Positions 37,127 through 45,632 of a DNA stretch of 64,000 bases are shown here, in pieces. The notes beneath the pieces were generated by a model, which saw only the letters and a list, made by a program, of their open reading frames with translations, ran no database searches and was not told the origin of the DNA. Position 1 is the stretch's first letter; each line of letters opens with the position of its first letter. The translations under genes and the position numbers were made by a program. Origin of the DNA: UBA1181 sp045601045 (GTDB taxonomy: Bacteria; Bacteroidota; Bacteroidia; Bacteroidales; Paludibacteraceae); NCBI GenBank assembly GCA_045601045.1, contig JAZRZA010000022.1, positions 1 through 64,000 on the forward strand, written 5' to 3'.

Positions 37127-38695
37127 ATGGCATTTTTGCAAAACATACAACTCACACTATTACCCGAACAAGCGGGAGATCCCAACCGCTTGAAGGAGGC
37201 GGTGGCCCAGAAAATCCGTGTCAGAACGGAAGATGTCAATGGCGTGCAAATTATCCGCAAATCCATCGACGCGCGTTCCAGGTCACAAGTGAAGATCAAT
37301 CTCTGTGTGGATGTATATACACAAGGCACAAAGCCACAACCCATCACCTACCATTTTGAATACCAAGAGGTTCTGCATGCGGAGCCTATTCTTATCATCG
37401 GTGCGGGGCCTGCTGGTCTATTCGCCGCGTTAAGACTCATCGAATTGGGTTACAAACCCGTTATCATCGAACGGGGCAAGGAGGTGAGCGACCGAAAGAA
37501 GGATATCGCGCAATTAAACAGAAACAACGGACTCAACTGCGAATCCAACTACTGTTTCGGAGAGGGCGGAGCAGGTACCTTCTCAGACGGCAAACTATTT
37601 ACCCGTTCCAAGAAGAAGGGCGATTGCAGTAGGATTTTGTTGACCTTCCACCAGCATGGCGCACAGGATGAAATTCTCTACGAGGCACATCCGCACATCG
37701 GAACGGACAGACTACCAACCGTCATCAAAAACATGCGGGAAACCATACTGAAATATGGCGGAGAGATCCATTTTGAAACCAAGATGACTGAGTTGCTGAT
37801 CAAGGATCAACAAATAGAAGGCATCGTTACGGAGAAAGGAGAAAAGTTCTTTGCCAAGCACCTCATTTTAGCGACTGGTCACTCTTCCCGCGACATCTAC
37901 GCGATGCTTCATCAGCAAGGTGTTCAATTGGAGTGCAAAGGATTTGCCATGGGTGTCCGTGTGGAGCATCCACAAGCGCTTATCGACACCATTCAATATC
38001 ATTGCAAAAACCGAGGAAAATACCTTCCCGCAGCCGCCTACAATGTGGTAACACAAGTTAAGGAACGTGGCGTTTACTCTTTCTGTATGTGTCCGGGAGG
38101 ATTTATCGTTCCCGCCTCCACCGCCGAAGGAGAGTGTGTGGTAAACGGCATGTCCCCTTCGCAGCGTAACTCGCCTTTGGCCAATGCCGCCATTGTGGTG
38201 GAGATACGTCCGGAGGATTTAAAAGGATATGAACAATATGGCGCATTGGCAGGACTCCGTTTCCAAGAGGAGTACGAACGCCTCTCTTTCCAAAATGGTG
38301 GAGGCAATGCAGTGGCGCCTGCCCAAAGATTGGTGGATTTCGTCAATAACCGTCCATCTAAGGATTTGCCGAGAACCTCTTATCTACCAGGCATCGTGCC
38401 TTCCGAGATGCACAAATGGATGCCTAAATTCATTCGAGAGAGAATGCAAGAGGGTTTCAAGGATTTTGACCGTAAAATGAGGGGATTCCTCACCAACGAC
38501 GCCATTATCGTCGGCGTTGAATCACGCACATCCTCCCCTGTCCGCATTCCTCGTGATCCGGATAGTTTCCAACATCCGCAAATCAAAGGTCTCTACCCTT
38601 GTGGCGAAGGAGCCGGCTATGCGGGCGGCATCACCTCTTCCGCCATGGATGGCATCAACTGCGCGGAAAAGATTTTCGAAGCAAACAAACGATAA
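37127..38695 (+). CDS. FAD-dependent oxidoreductase (COG2509-like)
   Basis: This 522-residue flavoprotein has a small N-terminal ferredoxin-like part (residues 1-85). A Rossmann FAD-binding motif follows (IIGAGPAGLFAALRLIELGY, near residue 90), then GEGGAGTFSDGKL and a long family core. C-terminal YPCGEGAGYAGGITSSAMDG contacts the flavin. The family is widespread and usually annotated only as NAD(FAD)-utilising dehydrogenase; its natural substrate is not established. It is the last gene of the operon, 25 bases after the regulator, and ends at a two-way terminator. Confidence 0.9.
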   Translation: MAFLQNIQLTLLPEQAGDPNRLKEAVAQKIRVRTEDVNGVQIIRKSIDARSRSQVKINLCVDVYTQGTKPQPITYHFEYQEVLHAEPILIIGAGPAGLFAALRLIELGYKPVIIERGKEVSDRKKDIAQLNRNNGLNCESNYCFGEGGAGTFSDGKLFTRSKKKGDCSRILLTFHQHGAQDEILYEAHPHIGTDRLPTVIKNMRETILKYGGEIHFETKMTELLIKDQQIEGIVTEKGEKFFAKHLILATGHSSRDIYAMLHQQGVQLECKGFAMGVRVEHPQALIDTIQYHCKNRGKYLPAAAYNVVTQVKERGVYSFCMCPGGFIVPASTAEGECVVNGMSPSQRNSPLANAAIVVEIRPEDLKGYEQYGALAGLRFQEEYERLSFQNGGGNAVAPAQRLVDFVNNRPSKDLPRTSYLPGIVPSEMHKWMPKFIRERMQEGFKDFDRKMRGFLTNDAIIVGVESRTSSPVRIPRDPDSFQHPQIKGLYPCGEGAGYAGGITSSAMDGINCAEKIFEANKR

Positions 38696-38710
38696 TACAT
38701 ACAATAAACA

Positions 38711-38742
38711 ACAAAGGCATGGACGATGGTTCATGCCTTTGT
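38711..38742. terminator. Two-way terminator between converging genes
   Basis: A perfect 11-bp stem (38711-38721 with 38732-38742, ACAAAGGCATG and its complement) has a 10-base loop. It lies between the flavoprotein and the hydrolase genes, which converge. Only short T tracts flank it. Confidence 0.8.
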
Positions 38743-38762
38743 CATATACTTACTATTCCAAC

Positions 38763-39554
38763 TTATTTCTTCACCTTTTCAAACAACCAGTCCATTAATT
38801 CGGTGGAACTGGTCGCCATCTCCCAAGCGTCATCATGCTTGGTGTCTTGGTATTCAATCACGCCCGACTCTCCACCAACGCTTTTTATCACAGGGTTCAA
38901 TTCACGTACGCTTTGAATAGGAACAATCGGATCATCCACACCGTTGAAAACACGGCAATAGATTTTTTTCTTCTTCATGCGATTGGGATCAATGTATCCA
39001 GACACAGCTGCCACAGCGGTATATAACTTAGGATTACGCGCCGCTAAGTCCAAAACGCCAAAAGCGCCCATCTCTTTGCCCACCAAATAGACGCGGGAGG
39101 CATCGATTTTATCCTGCTTCTTCAAGTAGAACTGGACAATCTGCTCCACAATGACACTACTCTTCGTCTGTTCCGGATTCTCACGCACCACAATGGAACC
39201 ATCTGCCATTCTATCGTAAACAGCCCAAAAATCATCCTCTGGACATTGCGGCATAATCACCACTGCGGATTGGTAGTTTCTAGCGGTCTCGCTCATATAG
39301 AGCGTTGATCCATATTTCAATTGCATAAGATTATCGTCTCCCCGCTCCTCTTCCCCATGAAGAAAGATAAACAAAGGGAAACGCAACCCCTCCACACCAT
39401 ATCCTTTCGGATACATCACACGGTATTGGAGCTTGTCGCCTTGATAACGATACTCTCTGCCATAAAACTTCTCGGGGATGATATCCTCTTCCGCATAGGC
39501 AACTATGCAGAAGAAGGCAAGAACCCATGTCAAAAGGCATCTGAATTTTGTCAT
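38763..39554 (-). CDS. Secreted alpha/beta hydrolase-fold protein lacking the nucleophilic serine
   Basis: This is a 263-residue protein with a signal peptide ending near AYAEE. The oxyanion-hole block IFLHGEEERGDDN (residues 63-75), GVLDLAARNP, and FNGVDDPIVPIQ with Asp207 or Asp208 and His240 in TKHDDAWEM match the PHB-depolymerase/esterase group. The nucleophile elbow, normally GxSxG, reads GKEMG at 159-163 with a glutamate (codon GAG) in place of serine. Unless a serine elsewhere substitutes, hydrolysis by the usual route is not possible. A binding role or an unusual mechanism is more likely. It has its own promoter. Confidence 0.85.
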   Translation of the reverse strand: MTKFRCLLTWVLAFFCIVAYAEEDIIPEKFYGREYRYQGDKLQYRVMYPKGYGVEGLRFPLFIFLHGEEERGDDNLMQLKYGSTLYMSETARNYQSAVVIMPQCPEDDFWAVYDRMADGSIVVRENPEQTKSSVIVEQIVQFYLKKQDKIDASRVYLVGKEMGAFGVLDLAARNPKLYTAVAAVSGYIDPNRMKKKKIYCRVFNGVDDPIVPIQSVRELNPVIKSVGGESGVIEYQDTKHDDAWEMATSSTELMDWLFEKVKK

Positions 39555-39573
39555 AATTCCATATTCTTTTCCG

Positions 39574-39604
39574 CAAAGATAAAATATAAAAATGTAGATT
39601 TCAA
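39574..39604 (-). promoter_or_regulatory. Promoter of the hydrolase-fold gene
   Basis: Read on the minus strand: TTG (39602-39604), a 20-base spacer, then TATCTTTG (39574-39581) followed by C. Both boxes and spacing fit. The start codon is about 20 bases downstream of the -7 box, so the leader is short. Confidence 0.7.
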
Positions 39605-39655
39605 TTTACAGAACACTTTTTCGATGTCGTGGAAGATACTCGACAATCTCGCCAA

Positions 39656-40756
39656 TCAAAATTTAAGACGATCCAATTTGTGGAGATTATTTACCAAAGA
39701 TGGTTTCCCATAAGGATAGATGTACAAACAAAAAAGTCGGCAATGCAAATTAATCATCTCATAATCCATACTATCATCTATTTCACGAGCCCCTTTCTTC
39801 ACGAAATCAGACAAAAGAGCGAACCGCTCCTTGGAGGCCTCAAACCGTTTCAAAACCTGCTGATAGACAGCAGGTCTCATCATATTAACGTGCCACCAAC
39901 TAAAACCGATCGGAAGCGAACGCGCGTCACACTTGAAAATCTCTATCAACGTGTAGGAATCGCTACGGCCCATTGAGTAACTTGGCATGTCGATCACTTC
40001 ATAGCGACAATCGGGAGTCACTTTAAAAATCATGTGGTCGCCAATTCCGTTGAAAGGCGGAAGGATATTGAAATCGTCTGCTTTTTGACCCAAGGTGGTG
40101 TACCAGTCATCTCCTATCGAAACGACATTTTGACCAGATATGAGAATGTTCCACCCACAATTCTTCACCATGTATTTCACAAAGTGCGTATATCGAGCCA
40201 TCTGCTTCTCGGACATTTCGCCACCAAAAAATGACTTCCCCCAAAAACTTTTTGTCGCATATATCCCCATACAGAACAAGCCAAACAATTTGCGTTTCAA
40301 ATAGCAACAGCAGTCACTCAACTTGAAATCAACAGGTTCGTCGGAGCGAAGGAAATCACACCAATATTTCAGTTTATCCGTGAAATAGATTTGGTCAGCG
40401 TCAATTTTCACCGCATATTGGCAAGAGACCTTCGAAAGACAAAAATTGTAATAATTGCACAACAAATGGGGAGAATCGGAAGGAAGCGACTTAGCGTATT
40501 CATACTCCTCCTTCGTCAGACCGACCGCATAGATTTTGTGTTTGTATTCAAATGTTTTGATTTTATCGGGATAACGCATCCGCATGCGTTCTATCTCTTC
40601 GGCGCTATTATCTGTGCAATCATTCCACACAATAATCAATTCGTCCAAAGCATCAATACAAGACTCAACACAGGCCTCAATGAACTGTCCTTCATTTTTC
40701 ACCCGCATCATGCCCGATACACCTGAACGTAATTTTATCTGCGCCACTTGTTTCAT
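39656..40756 (-). CDS. Glycosyltransferase-like protein, GT-A fold
   Basis: This 366-residue protein begins with VSGMMRVKNEGQFIEACVESC and ELIIVWNDCTDNS, as in GT2-type enzymes that use an 'N-D-x-S-D' start. KIDADQIYFTDKL near residue 116 holds the DxD metal site. The rest has no family I can name; it is rich in cysteine and aromatic residues (DCCCYLKRKLFG). ATG at 40754-40756 is used. It lies outside the main polysaccharide array, with its own promoter, so it may act on LPS core or another glycan. Confidence 0.7.
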   Translation of the reverse strand: MKQVAQIKLRSGVSGMMRVKNEGQFIEACVESCIDALDELIIVWNDCTDNSAEEIERMRMRYPDKIKTFEYKHKIYAVGLTKEEYEYAKSLPSDSPHLLCNYYNFCLSKVSCQYAVKIDADQIYFTDKLKYWCDFLRSDEPVDFKLSDCCCYLKRKLFGLFCMGIYATKSFWGKSFFGGEMSEKQMARYTHFVKYMVKNCGWNILISGQNVVSIGDDWYTTLGQKADDFNILPPFNGIGDHMIFKVTPDCRYEVIDMPSYSMGRSDSYTLIEIFKCDARSLPIGFSWWHVNMMRPAVYQQVLKRFEASKERFALLSDFVKKGAREIDDSMDYEMINLHCRLFCLYIYPYGKPSLVNNLHKLDRLKF

Positions 40757-40775
40757 TTTAATCAAAAATTCTCAA

Positions 40776-40783
40776 CAAAAGTA
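40776..40783 (-). promoter_or_regulatory. Candidate promoter for the lone glycosyltransferase
   Basis: The minus strand reads TACTTTTG, matching TAnnTTTG, 19 bases before the start codon. The -33 box is not evident. It lies in the divergent gap with pheT, whose own -7 may be TAAATTCG at 40830-40837. Confidence 0.4.
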
Positions 40784-40895
40784 CATAAGAAAGTTGAAAT
40801 ATGAGTACCCATCTGATATATTTTTTTTATAAATTCGCGGTTTAAGAAATGTATGGAGGCGAAAGATCGCTGATATAATAGAAAAATAGTTAGTA

Positions 40896-43361
40896 ATGAA
40901 TATTTCATACAATTGGCTAAAAAAGTATATCAATTTGGATATCGAGCCAGAAGAAGTCTCTAAAGTGTTGACCTCTATCGGTCTTGAAGTCGGAGGTGTA
41001 GAAGAAGTTCAATCCATCAAAGGCGGATTGGAGGGTTTGGTAATCGGTGAAGTATTGGATTGCGTAGCACATCCTGATTCAGACCACCTTCACGTCACCA
41101 AAGTTAATGTTGGAGAGGGAGAACCTTTGCAAATTGTATGCGGCGCCGCCAACTGCCGTACCGGATTAAAGACCATCGTGGCCACCATCGGTACCAAACT
41201 TTATAGTGGCGACGAATGTTTTACTATCAAACGTTCAAAATTGCGCGGTGTAGAATCATTCGGTATGCTCTGCGCGGAGGATGAGATCGGCGTAGGAAAT
41301 AGCCACGACGGAATCATCGAACTACCTGCTGACGTAAAGGTCGGCACAAAAGCAAAAGATTATTACGGAATTGAAAGCGACTATATCATTGAGGTGGATA
41401 TCACACCTAACCGAATCGACGCCACTTCACACTACGGTGTGGCTCGCGACTTGGCCGCCTATTTCCAATTCCACGCCAACGGCAAATACAAACTAACCCG
41501 ACCTGATGTCAACGCATTCAAGGTAGACAACCACGATTGTCCAGTAAAGGTGACAGTGGAGAACACCACCGCTTGTCCTCGTTATTCTGGTGTGGCTATC
41601 ACGGGTGTCACCATCAAAGAGTCTCCAGAGTGGATGCAAAACGCATTGAAGATCATCGGCTTAAGACCGATTAACAATGTCGTGGACGCAACCAACTATA
41701 TGTTGCATGCGCTCGGCCAACCGCTTCACGCATTCGACTTGGACAAGATGGCGGGACAACACATCATCGTGAAAACCTTGCCTGAAGGGACTAAATTCAC
41801 CACTCTTGACGGTGTGGAAAGAAGTTTGAACGCAAACGACTTGATGATTTGCGACGAGAAGGGCGGTGCCTGCATCGCTGGTGTATTCGGCGGACTCGAT
41901 TCAGGTGTTTCAGAGACTACCAAGAACATCTTCCTTGAGAGCGCATACTTCAACCCAGTATATGTAAGAAAGACAGCCCGTCGTTTCGGACTCAACACAG
42001 ACGCATCTTTCCGTTACGAGAGAGGTTGCGATCCAAACAATACGCTCTACATCTTGAAGTGCGCCGCTTTGTTGATACAAGAGGTCGCTGGCGGTAAAAT
42101 TTCAAGCGAGATCTTCGATAACTATCCTAACCCTGTTGACCCATTCGCAGTTGAATTATCTTATAACAAGGTGAATTCATTGATTGGTAAGGAGATCAAG
42201 AAGGAAGAGGTAAAGACCATCTTAAACGGATTGGAGATCGAAGTCAAGAAAGAGGATGACGATCAACTTTCATTGGCCGTTCCTACCTATAGAGTGGATG
42301 TGACCAGAGATGTGGACGTGATCGAGGATATCCTTCGTATCTATGGCTACGACAATATCGAAGAGGGATTATCACTCTCCTCCTCCATCTCTTACTCTCC
42401 AAACCCTAACAGTTTGAAGTTACAAAACCTCATCTCCGAGCAATTAACAGGATGTGGTTTCAACGAGATATTGAACAACTCACTCACCAAAGTCTCTTAC
42501 TACACAGAGGGAGAAAAATACCCTGCGCAAAATGCGGTAATGGTGATGAATCCATTGAGTGCTGATTTGGGTTGCATGCGACAAACTTTGCTCTTTGGCG
42601 GTTTGGAAAGTGTGGCATACAATGTCAACAGAAAAAACGGCGACATCAAATTCTACGAGTTTGGTAATTGCTACCACTTGGACCCATCCAAGAGCTCCAC
42701 AGAAGAGGCTCCACTAAAACCATTCAGTGAGGATTTCCACTTGGGCATCTGGTTGACTGGTAACAAGACCGCCCAAAGTTGGGTAGCGAAGCAAGAGAAG
42801 AGTTCCTTCTACCAATTGAGAGCTTACGTGAACAACATCTTCGTAAGATTAGGTTTCAATTTGAAGCGATTGGTTGAGGGCATCTACCAAGACGATTTGT
42901 TGTCTGACGGATTGACCATCATGACCAACACTGGCAAAGAACTCGCCACCTTGGGTATTGTCTCCAAAAAAGCGCTTAACATCTTCGGATTGGAAAACAA
43001 TGTATATTTCGCGGATTTGAATTGGAATAACATTCTATCCGAGTTGAAGAACCACAAGGTAACCTATTCTGAAATCTCAAAGTTCCCAGAGGCAAAGAGA
43101 GACCTTGCTTTGTTGATTGACAAGCAAGTGAACTTCTCCGACATTGAGAAGGTGGCTATGGAGACAGAGAAGAGACTCATCAAGAACATCTATCTATTCG
43201 ACGTTTACGAGGGAAAGAACCTAGAATCAGGCAAGAAGTCATACGCCGTTAGTTTCATCCTTCAAGACGAGACGAAGACGATGACCGATAACCAAATCGA
43301 CGCCATCATGAATAAGTTGATGAAGAACTTCGAAAACAAATTGGGCGCAAAAATCCGCTAA
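40896..43361 (+). CDS. pheT: Phenylalanine--tRNA ligase beta subunit
   Basis: This is an 821-residue protein of full bacterial length. Domains in order: an N-terminal core (MNISYNWLKKYINLDIEPEE), a tRNA-binding/EMAP-like domain (about 40-150; VIGEVLDCVAHPDSDHLHVTKV), and B3/B4 editing (GLRPINNVVDATNY, ARRFGLNTDASFRYERG). B5 follows with the DVTRDVDVIEDILRIYGYDNI block, then the catalytic-like core and a C-terminal ferredoxin-fold anticodon-binding domain (ISKFPEAKRDLALLIDK). It pairs with PheS, encoded elsewhere, to charge tRNA-Phe. Confidence 0.98.
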   Translation: MNISYNWLKKYINLDIEPEEVSKVLTSIGLEVGGVEEVQSIKGGLEGLVIGEVLDCVAHPDSDHLHVTKVNVGEGEPLQIVCGAANCRTGLKTIVATIGTKLYSGDECFTIKRSKLRGVESFGMLCAEDEIGVGNSHDGIIELPADVKVGTKAKDYYGIESDYIIEVDITPNRIDATSHYGVARDLAAYFQFHANGKYKLTRPDVNAFKVDNHDCPVKVTVENTTACPRYSGVAITGVTIKESPEWMQNALKIIGLRPINNVVDATNYMLHALGQPLHAFDLDKMAGQHIIVKTLPEGTKFTTLDGVERSLNANDLMICDEKGGACIAGVFGGLDSGVSETTKNIFLESAYFNPVYVRKTARRFGLNTDASFRYERGCDPNNTLYILKCAALLIQEVAGGKISSEIFDNYPNPVDPFAVELSYNKVNSLIGKEIKKEEVKTILNGLEIEVKKEDDDQLSLAVPTYRVDVTRDVDVIEDILRIYGYDNIEEGLSLSSSISYSPNPNSLKLQNLISEQLTGCGFNEILNNSLTKVSYYTEGEKYPAQNAVMVMNPLSADLGCMRQTLLFGGLESVAYNVNRKNGDIKFYEFGNCYHLDPSKSSTEEAPLKPFSEDFHLGIWLTGNKTAQSWVAKQEKSSFYQLRAYVNNIFVRLGFNLKRLVEGIYQDDLLSDGLTIMTNTGKELATLGIVSKKALNIFGLENNVYFADLNWNNILSELKNHKVTYSEISKFPEAKRDLALLIDKQVNFSDIEKVAMETEKRLIKNIYLFDVYEGKNLESGKKSYAVSFILQDETKTMTDNQIDAIMNKLMKNFENKLGAKIR

Positions 43362-43371
43362 CAATAATCTG

Positions 43372-43402
43372 TTTGCGGGTATCAAAAAAAAGATTAACTT
43401 TG
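43372..43402 (+). promoter_or_regulatory. Promoter of tig
   Basis: TTTG at 43372-43375, exactly 19 bases of spacer, then TAACTTTG (43395-43402) followed by C. This is the best consensus match in the window. Transcription should begin near 43409, about 35 bases before the tig start. Confidence 0.85.
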
Positions 43403-43443
43403 CAGACCGAAAAAAAATAGATATTTCAAATAATAACAACAAT

Positions 43444-44811
43444 ATGAATATTGCTAGAAAAGACATCGACGCAACGAGCGCGATCATCACAATGAACATT
43501 GTGAAAGCAGATTACGAGGAGGCAGTAGAGAAAACTCTTCGCAAATACAAACAAAGAGCTAACGTACCAGGTTTCCGTCCAGGAAACGTACCAATGGGAA
43601 TGGTAAAGAAGATGTTCGGTAAAGCTGCGATGGCTGACGAGATCAACAACATTATCTCTGAAAAGTTGTTGGCCTACATCAAGGAGAACAACATCCAAAT
43701 TTTGGGTGAGCCACTTCCTAATAAGACAGAGCAAAAAGAGGTTAATTTCGACAAAGAAGAGGAATTTGAATTCAAATTCGATATTGCTATCGCACCTGAG
43801 AGCAAGCTGAACTTGAGCGATAAGATCACTATCCCTTACTACGAGATCCAAGTAAGCGACGAGATGGTAGAGAAAGAGATCAAGGCGGCACAAGACCGTT
43901 GTGGTTCTTACGACGAGGCTCAAGAGGTTGTTGAGACTGACGTTGTGAAGGGCGAGATCGTCGAGATGCGCACAAAGACTAAGGAGAAAGAGGATGGTAT
44001 CAAGGCTGAGGATGTTGTTCTTTGCCCTAAATATATGAAGGATGATGAGCAAAAGGCTTTGTTCGTAGGAGCAAAGGCAGGCGCTTCCGTATCTTTCAAT
44101 CCTAAGAAGGCATACGGCAACGAGGGTGAGATCGCTTCCCTTTTGAAGATCAAGAAGGAAGAGGCCGCTAACGTTGACGCAGATTTCAAGTTCACTATCA
44201 AGAGCATTACCCGTTTCAAGCCAGCTGAGATGAACCAAGAGTTGTTCGACAAGACTTTGGGTGAGGGCGTGGCAAAGAGCGAGGCTGAATTCAAGAACTG
44301 TTTGATCGAGAACATCAAGAAGTCACTTGTCATGGATAGCGACTACAAGTTGATGTTGGACGCTCAAAAGGTTTTGGCGAAAGAGGCATTCGGCGAGGTT
44401 GCATTCCCAGACGCATTATTGAAGCGTTGGGTATCAGAGACAAACGACAAGATCAGCGCGGAGGATCTTGAGACTCAATATCCAATGATGTTGGAGGATT
44501 TGAAGTGGCAATTGACCAAGAACAAGATCGCTACCGAAAACAACGTGAAGATCGAAGAGGGCGACATGATGGAGTTCGCTAAGAAGACCGCTCAAGCTCA
44601 ATTCGCTCAATACGGCATGACAACCGTTCCAACAGACGTTTTGGAGAACTATGCTAAGGAGATGTTGAAGAAGAAAGAATCCGCTCAACAAATCGTAGAG
44701 CGCGTTTTGGACGAGAAGGTTCTTGAGGTAGTGAAGTCTAAGATTAAAATGGACGTTAAGAAGGTTACCATCGAAGAGTTCAACAAAATGTTCCAAGAGC
44801 AAGCTCAATAA
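43444..44811 (+). CDS. tig: Trigger factor (ribosome-associated chaperone)
   Basis: This 455-residue protein has the trigger-factor N-terminal ribosome-binding signature NVPGFRPGNVPMG near residue 40. A middle domain occupies the place of the FKBP-like peptidyl-prolyl isomerase (about 150-240) but diverges from the enteric form. A long helical C-terminal chaperone part follows. It binds ribosomal protein L23 at the exit tunnel and shields new chains. Codon use is strongly biased (GAG, AAG, GCT), as expected for a highly expressed gene. It precedes clpP and clpX, a widely conserved gene order, but ends at its own terminator. Confidence 0.96.
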   Translation: MNIARKDIDATSAIITMNIVKADYEEAVEKTLRKYKQRANVPGFRPGNVPMGMVKKMFGKAAMADEINNIISEKLLAYIKENNIQILGEPLPNKTEQKEVNFDKEEEFEFKFDIAIAPESKLNLSDKITIPYYEIQVSDEMVEKEIKAAQDRCGSYDEAQEVVETDVVKGEIVEMRTKTKEKEDGIKAEDVVLCPKYMKDDEQKALFVGAKAGASVSFNPKKAYGNEGEIASLLKIKKEEAANVDADFKFTIKSITRFKPAEMNQELFDKTLGEGVAKSEAEFKNCLIENIKKSLVMDSDYKLMLDAQKVLAKEAFGEVAFPDALLKRWVSETNDKISAEDLETQYPMMLEDLKWQLTKNKIATENNVKIEEGDMMEFAKKTAQAQFAQYGMTTVPTDVLENYAKEMLKKKESAQQIVERVLDEKVLEVVKSKIKMDVKKVTIEEFNKMFQEQAQ

Positions 44812-44831
44812 TTTTAAAATTCTATAATTTG

Positions 44832-44865
44832 AATCCCGGCAATGAAAATTGTCGGGATTTTTTTT
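44832..44865 (+). terminator. Intrinsic terminator after tig
   Basis: A 12-bp stem with one G-U pair (44832-44843 with 44848-44859, AATCCCGGCAAT) has a GAAA tetraloop. It is followed by a run of eight T (44858-44865), a textbook Rho-independent form. Confidence 0.95.
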
Positions 44866-44945
44866 GGATTTATATGAAGAATTTATATTATCTTTATAGA
44901 AGAAAAAATTGTATAGAAAATTTGAAGGACTAAATTGTTAGAAAA

Positions 44946-45623
44946 ATGATGAACAAAAACGACTTTAGAAAATATGCTGTAGGGCATCTTGGCATGAACG
45001 GATTAGCTTTGGACCAATATACCTCTACCATATCAGACAATTATATTTCTCCCAGCATCCTGGAAGAGCGCCAATTGAACGTGACTCAAATGGATGTGTT
45101 TTCAAGATTGATGATGGATCGCATCATCTTTTTGGGCACTCAAGTGGACGATTATACAGCTAATGTCATCCAAGCTCAGCTGCTCTATTTGGATTCGGCT
45201 GATCCAGGCAAGGATATCTCCATCTATTTGAATACGCCTGGAGGATCCGTCTACGCCGGATTGGGCATTTACGACACCATGCAATACATTGGTTGCGACG
45301 TGGCTACTATCTGCACAGGTATGGCAGCCTCAATGGGAGCAGTTCTTTTGGTAGCAGGAGCAAAAGGCAAACGTTCCGCTTTGAAGCACTCTCGCGTGAT
45401 GATCCACCAACCTATGGGTGGCGCGCAAGGACAAGCGTCCGACATCGAAATCACAGCAAGAGAGATCCAAAAGTTGAAGCAAGAGTTGTACACCATCATC
45501 GCAGACCACTCTGGCAATGATTACGATAAGATTTACAAAGACTCCGACAGAGACTATTGGATGACAGCCGAGGAGGCCAAAGCTTATGGCATGATCGACG
45601 AAGTATTGGTGAGAAATAAATAA
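44946..45623 (+). CDS. clpP: ATP-dependent Clp protease proteolytic subunit
   Basis: This is a 225-residue protein. The catalytic triad can be read as Ser129 (GMAASMGA), His154 (MIHQPMGG) and Asp203 (DSDRDYW), with the same 25- and 49-residue spacings as the E. coli enzyme. The first 30 residues are a propeptide-like lead. It forms the 14-subunit degradation chamber that works with ClpX, encoded 10 bases downstream. An ATG at 44949 would remove one residue. A weak promoter (TATCTTTA at 44889-44896) may precede it after the tig terminator. Confidence 0.98.
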   Translation: MMNKNDFRKYAVGHLGMNGLALDQYTSTISDNYISPSILEERQLNVTQMDVFSRLMMDRIIFLGTQVDDYTANVIQAQLLYLDSADPGKDISIYLNTPGGSVYAGLGIYDTMQYIGCDVATICTGMAASMGAVLLVAGAKGKRSALKHSRVMIHQPMGGAQGQASDIEITAREIQKLKQELYTIIADHSGNDYDKIYKDSDRDYWMTAEEAKAYGMIDEVLVRNK

Positions 45624-45632
45624 GTCGGGAAG

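Noticed and set aside
43426..44238. A 270-codon open frame on the minus strand opposite tig
   Set aside because: Strong codon bias in tig leaves the opposite strand free of stops; the translation is leucine-rich without family features.
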